From the NCBI RefSeq assembly GCF_026745355.1, contig NC_079206.1, positions 9,448,031 to 9,512,030 on the forward strand: a stretch of 64,000 nucleotides of DNA, in the 5' to 3' direction. The stretch comes from Beta vulgaris subsp. vulgaris. Its lineage: Eukaryota > Streptophyta > Magnoliopsida > Caryophyllales > Amaranthaceae. Made by a program: the position numbers and the translations under genes. Shown here piece by piece: positions 57,227 through 64,000 of this stretch. Numbering within the stretch: position 1 is the first letter of the stretch; each line of letters begins with the position of its first letter. Under the pieces are notes generated by a model. It did no database searches. It was not told the origin of the DNA and worked only from the letters and a program-made list of their open reading frames with translations.

Positions 57227-57492
57227 GATATATAATAACAATAATATCTAAGAAGTAAATTAATATTACTATTTTAATAATTAGATTTAATAATATAAAA
57301 ATATTTAGTAATAAAAATAATGATTGGGTTGGACCGCGAAAATTACATCATAAACCTTCTTGACGCGATTTGATTGGTTTATGGGCTAAAAAAAGTGGGT
57401 TTATTTGTGCTTTGACCTAAACCATGTTCCTCCTAATAATAATAGTAATAATAATGAGTAAAGGTATAATAAACAAAATAATATATAGAAAC

Positions 57493-57527
<35 letters not shown>

Positions 57528-57774
57528 ATAGTAATGATATATATTTAAATAATAATAATAATCATAATAATAATGATAATAATAATAATATTTATAATAG
57601 TAAGAGTAATTAGTAAAATAAAAATTATATCAATATAATAATAATATTTGACAAAATGGTTATAAAAAGAATGGAGCTGAACTGAACTGAACTGATTGGA
57701 GCTGAACTGAACTGAACTGAACTGATTGGAGCTGAACTGAACTGAACTAAAAGTAAGCTGGGGAGAACAGGCCC
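57227..57774. mobile_element. Truncated copy of the CTGAA-array element
   Basis: Colinear with 59563-60153 from ATATAATAACAATAATATCT to the right end GGGGAGAACAGGCCC, followed by TTA. The left end is missing. Contains an (AAT)n-rich stretch at about 57490-57600 and CTGAA arrays at 57678-57750. Confidence 0.8.
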
Positions 57775-59094
57775 TTAGTTAAGACATATTTAATATGAGA
57801 TTTTAAGGTATTAGGTTAATTTGATGAAAAGAGAACATGTCATCTGTGTTTAAAAATTATGGATATTAGTACTTATAACTCAATTACGTGTTTTCATAGT
57901 TGTCGAAGGTTAACCGTCGAAAAAGAAATAAAAATAATAATAATACGAAAATAGGTCATTTGGATAGTAACTGATAGTGATAGTATGCGAATTACATTGG
58001 TTGTTATAAGAAATACAATTGAATGGAGTTCCATTCTCTTTCATATTTTCGAAAGAACATGTACCCATGTGATGTTTGTCTTTCAGTGTACACCTTCTTT
58101 TTGTCTTACAATATGTGCATCGCTATTACGAATAGAGGTTGCATAACTAAAAACTGTTTAAGAAGGTAGATCAAATTAAACAACATACCGTTAGATATTA
58201 ATTGGCATAAAAATATAGTTATTATATTAATTGGCATAAAATATTAATCGTCGTACCGTTAGATATATCAGATAAAGGTTGAGTTTGCTCCTTCAGTACA
58301 TAGTTACTTGTTGATGTCAAAGGTTCACATGATATGAATTTTATGACAGAAACAAAATCTACATTATTACATACTGTGAAATAGTATTTAAAATTCTCAA
58401 TTGCACTTAAGTACTTAACCCAATTACACTTAAAAAAAACATGTACTTCTATACTACTTAACCCAATTGCACCAAATTAACCCAATTTTTAGTATGCTTA
58501 AAGACTCCTCATATTTTCTTTTGCTTAACCCATTTCCACCTATACTTTCAATCACATTTATGCTTAGCCCATATTCTTCACACAATTGCAATATATCACA
58601 ATCCTTTAATGATAAAGTGATCTATCATTTGTTGCTTAACCAATTTCTATTTGCACGCATATCTTCCTATCAAAAAACACTCAATCCTCTTTTTACCTCT
58701 TCACATCCAAGAAGCTTCACAACCCAATAATGGCTCTTGTTCACAACCCAATTTGTGAATTTACATTTTCTTTCCCCATAATTTTAGTACGCAAATTTGT
58801 TGTTTTCTAAACAATGAAGGCATGCAATTCAAGTTTCAAAGGGTGAAGCAAATAGAAATTCTTTAAAAAAATAGAAAGCAAACAAAAGTTGCATCAATGG
58901 CAAAAAATATTGAAGATATATTCATCACCAAGAGGTTAAAACAACATGCGTGTTGGTTATGGTGGAGGATTGTTCACTTAATGGCAACGCAAAGGACAAT
59001 GGAGGGTAATATCAATGAGATCCAATATATGTTCCAAGTACCGTCCAAAAAAGTAAGTTTTATCTTTCATTTTCTTACTGACATTAAGGTTTAA
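57775..59094. other. Intergenic, two weak open frames
   Basis: A 65-codon ATG frame at 58897-59094 (MAKNIEDIFITKRLKQHACW...) and a frame at 58467-58730 match nothing I know. AACCCAATT motifs recur at 58390-58500. Confidence 0.35.
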
Positions 59095-60153
59095 GGGCCT
59101 GTTCTCTTCGGCATAAAACAGCTGAACTGAACTGAACTGAACTGAACTGAACTTATCAAAGCTGAACTGAACTGAACTGAACTTATCGGAGCTGAACTGA
59201 ACTGAACTGAACTTATCAGAGCTGAACTGAACTGAACTGAACTGAACTGAACTGAACTGAATTGAATTGAATTGAATTAAATTGAATTGAATTATATTAC
59301 ATTGAAATAAATTGAATGTAATAAATATATAAATAATATTTTAAACAATAATAATATGAATATTAAATAATAATTATAATGATAAGTAATAATAATGAAT
59401 AATAATAATAGTAGTATTTTGAATATCTTTAAATGATAGTTATAAATAAATAATATTAATAATCATAAATTAATAATAATAATAATTAATGATAGTAATG
59501 ATAATTAATAATAATTATTTTATATTATTTGTATTAATATATTAATACTTGACGATGATATATAATAACAATAATATCTAAGAAGTAAATTAATATTACT
59601 ATTTTAATAATTAGATTTAATAATTTAAAAATATTTAGTAATAAAAATAATGATTGGGTTAAATTACATCATAAACCGTCTTGACGCGATTTGATTGGTT
59701 TATGGGCTAAAAAAAGTGGGTTTATTTGTGCTTTGACCTAAACCATGTTCCTCCTAATAATAATAGTAATAATAATTAGTAAAGCTATAATAAAAAAAAT
59801 ATATAGAAACAACAACAACAACAACAATAATAATAATAATAATAATACTTAATAGTAATGATATATATTTAAATAATAATAATGATAATAATAATAATAG
59901 TAATTAGTAAAATAAATTATACCAACATAATAATAATAATATTTAACAAAATGGTTATAAAAGAATAGAGCTGAACTGAACTGAACTGAATTGAACTGAA
60001 CTGATCTGAACTGAACTGAACTGAACTTATTGGAGCTGAACTGAACTGAACTGAACTTATTGGAGCTGAACTGAACTGAACTGAACTTATTAGAGCTGAA
60101 CTGAACTGAACTGAACTGAACTGAACTGAAAATAAGCTGGGGAGAACAGGTCC
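59095..60153. mobile_element. TAA-flanked element bounded by CTGAA pentamer arrays
   Basis: A 1,059-bp element with ends GGGCCTGTTCTC and GAGAACAGGTCC, flanked by TAA (59092-59094 and 60154-60156), as in PIF/Harbinger elements. Next to both ends lie (CTGAA)n arrays, at about 59123-59265 and 59970-60130, in the same orientation, broken by AGCTGAACT ... CTTATC/TGG spacers. The middle is AT-rich with (AAT)n. No transposase; minus-strand repeats of FSSVQFSSV are translations of the array. Confidence 0.75.
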
Positions 60154-60642
60154 TAAGTTATATAGAAGATAATAAACATAATGCATGTATAATTCACATA
60201 TCAGTTAATCAAATCTCACGTTTTCATGATTAATTTGAATATTATAATTTAATTCATATATAAATCAAGTTTATAAAATAACAATCAAAAATTTTTTTGG
60301 TTATGAATTTGCATGTAACAAAATTTGATTTTTTAAATATTAACAAATAATTTTTACACGGGTTCACAATTTTTTTTAAAAACGTCTACATTTTAAGAAA
60401 TAATAGACCATGGTAAAAAAAAATCATATTCTAATTTATTTGTATATTTAATTTATATATAAATCAAGTTTATAAAATAACAGCCACAGATTATTTTGGT
60501 TATGAATTTGCATGTAACAAAATTTGATTTTTAATTTTTAACCAATAATTATCATGTTACAATATTTAAGAACCGGTTCACAGATTTTTTTTTTTCAAAA
60601 TAAATTTCGAAATGATAGACCACGGTAAAAAATCATATTCTT
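60154..60642. other. AT-rich tract with internal duplication
   Basis: The block TTATATATAAATCAAGTTTATAAAATAAC ... GGTTATGAATTTGCATGTAAC occurs twice (about 60255 and 60455), an imperfect duplication of about 200 bp. No gene. Confidence 0.6.
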
Positions 60643-60780
60643 TTTTTTTTTGAGGGGAAAAGAGAAGTGCATTAATCCATAGACAAATTGTCCATCAGTA
60701 CATACGGAGCCACAGCCTGGGGAACGTGATTCTCCCAACATTGTTCAACTCCAAAAGGCACAACTCTAGCTAAGTTATGG
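60643..60780 (-). pseudogene. LINE RNase H tail, strongly 5'-truncated
   Basis: Minus strand: HNLARVVPFGVEQCWENHVP, then a short extension and a stop at 60672, a 3' UTR of about 20 bases and a poly(A) tail (T run 60643-60651). The A-H-x-LA-R and W-x-x-x-x-P spacing matches the very end of plant LINE polyproteins. Confidence 0.55.

Positions 60781-60812
<32 letters not shown>
60781..60812. repeat. A32 homopolymer
   Basis: Uninterrupted run of 32 A on the plus strand, abutting the 5' side of the LINE tail fragment. On that fragment's strand it is a T run, not its poly(A) tail. Confidence 0.95.
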
Positions 60813-60814
<2 letters not shown>

Positions 60815-62685
60815 ACATGTTGAATTTAATTTTGTATATAGTGAATTTAATTTTGTGATTTGTTAGATGAATCAATCACACGTTGATTGTGATTTCAATC
60901 AAAGTAATTAGCCTTGATTTTCGCTTATGATTCTTTGCTTGGAATAAACAAATTATATTTGACTTTCCTAATATAAATGATTATGATTGATATCATGATT
61001 GCAATTCCCTAGCTATTAAGATTTGCACACTATGTGTAAGCGACACGTAAGCAATATCTCTCAAACATCTTACATGTGGCAGCTCAACTGTAGAATAGCA
61101 TGGGAAGATGACATGTTGGCGAATCCATTGAAAACATGACACATAGGCAAATTTTTCTAGCTTTATATATATATATAGATTAGATTTTTTTTAAAATAAT
61201 TTTTATAGAATACAATATAATCTTCGTAATAAGAAGACAAGTCGCTCATGCACAAAAATTAGGTATAGGCTTCTGCGTTGTTTGCATTTGTGCAGAGAAT
61301 CTTCTTGTAAATCATCAAAGAAAAAGCTAAACTTTTGGGTGGAACAAAAGCTTGCATAAAAAGGATGGTAACCCTTCCCACTTTCCAACTGCTCTTCCTT
61401 CTCCTATGTTTAGTAAGATTATTATTAATGAATCAGCCTTTTAAAAAGTAATTAAATAAGTTAATAGTGGGCCTTTAGTTCATCACTTTCTTTGCACTAC
61501 CTGTACTATATATGTCGAGCACTTTTATCTTTGTCGATTGATGATTTGGACTTACCTCTATTAGATGGCATAATGTTTAGAATACTCAATTTCTATTATC
61601 ATATTCGTATACAAGCCTAAAATAATATCAAATTCATAGCTCATGAAAATTAATTAATTGGTAATAAGATCAATTGATCTAGCAATGTATTTGTTGTACA
61701 ATACAACAGCGTATACAATATCTATAGTTATTATATGTTCATTTGAATCTCTACTCATCTGAACCTTATAAATTCTAAACCGATTGATTTGAAATAAACA
61801 AGAAAATATTATTGGAAGTGGGTGTACACTAACACCGGGGTGTCAAATAGAAATGTAAATCTAGTGTACCTTTCTTTGTCTAAAATAACTATATCCATGG
61901 ATCTAGTATACTTTAGGTGGCCTATTAATTGGTTTTCATGTTTTGTTCGTATTTTCGATTTCTAAAAATTTAAAGAAAAATTATGAAAACTAAAAAAAGT
62001 TGTTCTAATTTTTCATTGTTAATTTTTAAAACGAGCATGATTTATTTAAGTCAAATAAGCAATTAGGGGACACATGTTTTAGCCATTTTTTAAAACTTTG
62101 TTTTTGTTTACACATTTGAGTTAAAATACTTACATAAATAATCCTTTTATTTCATACTTGATGCAGGTCATTTTAGAAAACCAATAGAAGCCTCTAATTT
62201 ATATAAAGTTATGAATTTTCTCTTTTCTTTCGTCTTACATACAATTTTAGATTAAAAATTGAAAATTATGTGAAATCATATATTCAACTACATATAAGAA
62301 ACTAAAAATGAAAATAATAAGTAATAAATAAGCGTATATTAAAACCTTTGTCTATGATTTTTTTTTGGATATATTTGGATTCTAAATGAAAGGTGGGTAA
62401 ATGATAAGTTCATCAAAAATGTAAAACCACCAACTTATACTATTAAAGCTCGATTCTGTTCAACTCATTTAAACTTATTTCAAAGATAATAAGTTCTGAT
62501 AAAATAAGATAAAATCAGTAACTAAAAACAAAATTAAGATGGAATATGAAAATGAAAAAACTAAACCATCTCAATTTAAGTGAATATAATTTTAGATTTT
62601 TATAATTAAGATAACAAGATTAATAGTCAACTCTAGTTATTTGAGTACCTTAAATATTTCAATTCTAGTCACTTGAGGTAGTTGT
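60813..62685. other. Intergenic, nothing recognised
   Basis: AT-rich. TTTATATATATATATAGATT at about 61163-61182 could be a reverse Helitron 5' end (TCTATATAT on the minus strand). GGGTGTACACTAACACCGGG at 61821-61840 is a short palindrome-like motif. No gene. Confidence 0.35.
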
Positions 62686-62689
62686 AGTT

Positions 62690-63425
62690 GGTCTTGTAAT
62701 AAACCATCTACTTTTAATATAAAATCAGGCTATGGCCTAAGCTCAATATTATTAATCTATTTAGTTATCAGTTTAATCTATCTAGTGATCAATTTTAATT
62801 CATTCAATCACTAGTGAAAAAAACCCTATCGATTGGTTAAAACGAGCTTAACTGATCCGAAAATCAAAGAGAGAGATGATGAGACCAACGATGGTGAGAG
62901 AGGAAGAGAGAGGCTAGAGAATAAAAGATGTAGGCTATGGTAAGGGAGGAAGAGAGAGGTAGGTGATGGTGAGAGAGGAAGAGAGAGAGGCCAATGTTAG
63001 AGTTTGATGTAGTGGTAGGTAATGGTAGGAGAGAGGAAGAGAGAAAAGACATAGAGGTAGGCGAATGACAATTAGGGATTTTTTAGAGGAGAAAGGAGGA
63101 GAGAAGATGGCTGATTTAAAACTTTAAAAGGCCCAAATGATTACCTGATTTGGTAATCACATTCTTTAATCAATTTAGTGACTAGCTTAATTCATTATGC
63201 AATATTGTTGAGTTATTCTTTGCAATCTTTGTTGTAGTTCGAGATTCAACGAGAAATAAAGGAAGGAGAAGAGAAGGGACGACTAGGTTGGTGCGAAATG
63301 TCTAATAAAAGTATTGTTGAGTTAGAGTGAGATGGAATGGGCTTGTTAGAAGAACATAGGCTAATTGGATTTGTCTAATTTTATATTAAAATTATACTAT
63401 GCCTATTATTATAATATGTGAGGTA
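62690..63425. repeat. Dispersed GTCTTGTAA repeat copy 4 with GA-rich minisatellite
   Basis: GGTCTTGTAATAAACCATCTACT and the TTTAGTGA series match the repeat at 18138. A GA-rich array of GATGGTGAGAGAGGAAGAGAG units (about 62878-63060) follows. TTATATTAAAATTAT at about 63384 resembles the right part of the unoccupied repeat. The open frame on the minus strand (62864-63052) is array translation. Confidence 0.5.
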
Positions 63426-63631
63426 GCTGCAAGTGAGTTAACAAACATAACCTTGAAGGAGATCACTCTTTAATTTGTATGTTATGACTTATATTATGAT
63501 TTTCTTTTAATTTCCGATGGATAATGAGCCACTAAGGAAGGTATGGTAGATGTGACGATTCTATCCTAGAGTTTAAATATGCCAATCTCATAACATCTTA
63601 CCACCTTAGCCCATATAACACTTTGTAGATT

Positions 63632-63889
63632 CTCCTTCTGTATTTTTTTTATCTTTCACATTTGGAATCTTGTAACTATTTATAGTAGTTGTTATCTTCT
63701 AAATACTTTTAAACAAACATGAAAAAGTATAGTCATATGTGGTCCTGTTTGATTCATCACAATGAGTAGTTTATTTATATTCAATTGTTATAATTTTTAC
63801 TAATCTGTTATCAAATATATTTAGGATTAATTCGTGAATTATAAATGCGCAAAATGAAGGTGGAAAAGATAAAAAAAATACAAATGGAG
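63632..63889. mobile_element. Degenerate Stowaway-type MITE
   Basis: CTCCTTCTGTATTTTTTTTA ... AAAAAATACAAATGGAG followed by TA. The interior matches 54377-54630 (TTATAATTTTTACTAAT, GTCATATGTGGTCCTGTTTG). Right of it, to 64000, nothing is recognised. Confidence 0.75.
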
Positions 63890-64000
63890 TATTATGGGGA
63901 TTTTCTTTATTTCTATAAAAGATGACTATTTAGTTTGATAGCATACTTTTTTTGGGGAAGCGCCAACTAGGGATCTCATGGTAAGATGAAAAGTTCTGCC

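Noticed and set aside
57480..57610. Clustered short repeats as a CRISPR array
   Set aside because: This is an AAT-rich microsatellite in a plant nuclear sequence, with no fixed repeat-spacer pattern; CRISPR is not expected.
59917..60186. Minus-strand protein of repeated SSVQF as a structural protein
   Set aside because: It is a direct translation of the CTGAA pentamer array and has no independent coding signal.

Overview
This is nuclear DNA from a flowering plant, almost certainly a dicot. It has GT-AG introns, low GC, a Mediator subunit and an HD-Zip protein of plant type, and a dense load of plant transposons. A Caryophyllales/Amaranthaceae species (beet, spinach, quinoa group) would fit the dispersed GTCTTGTAAGAGACCGC repeat and the (GAACT)n-rich elements, but that is an impression from memory and not proof.

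Only two host genes are convincing. The first is MED10, Mediator subunit 10, on the + strand at 18903-21526, with five coding exons and 193 aa. The second is a class I homeodomain-leucine zipper gene on the - strand at 27822-28550, with two coding exons and 212 aa. Both read through without lesions and have canonical splice sites. The roughly 6 kb between them holds an 8-bp-TSD hAT-like element, a Mutator-like element carrying a proline-rich coding fragment, and unassigned sequence.

The rest is transposon sediment. 1-12.2 kb: a Ty3/gypsy-like LTR, a hAT MITE, LINE tails, a long-TIR Mutator-like element, a LINE RNase H fragment and a decayed hAT transposase element. 12.2-18.6 kb: a Ty1/copia remnant split by a miniature CACTA element, then a decayed Helitron helicase with a recognisable 3' hairpin, and a small reverse-oriented Helitron. 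29-39 kb: Tourist/PIF-like MITEs including an inverted pair around a palindromic element, plus two non-autonomous CACTA elements. One of these carries an apparent fragment of an FCP1/CPL-type RNA polymerase II CTD phosphatase and is inserted in a LINE tail. 39.4-41.6 kb: a hAT element with matched TIRs and TSD, its transposase internally deleted with one in-frame stop in the remaining C-terminal part. 42.4-47.5 kb: a degenerate copia element on the - strand with both LTRs and a nested hAT MITE. 48.9-52.0 kb: a 3'-truncated CACTA element with a broken TNP2 transposase. 52.6-64 kb: AT-rich repeats, including a tandem duplication in which a Stowaway MITE occupies one copy and the other shows the empty site, and a TAA-flanked element bounded by CTGAA arrays.

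Many element boundaries were set by reading terminal inverted repeats and target-site duplications by eye. No database comparison was possible. Superfamily names rest on those signatures and on remembered protein motifs.
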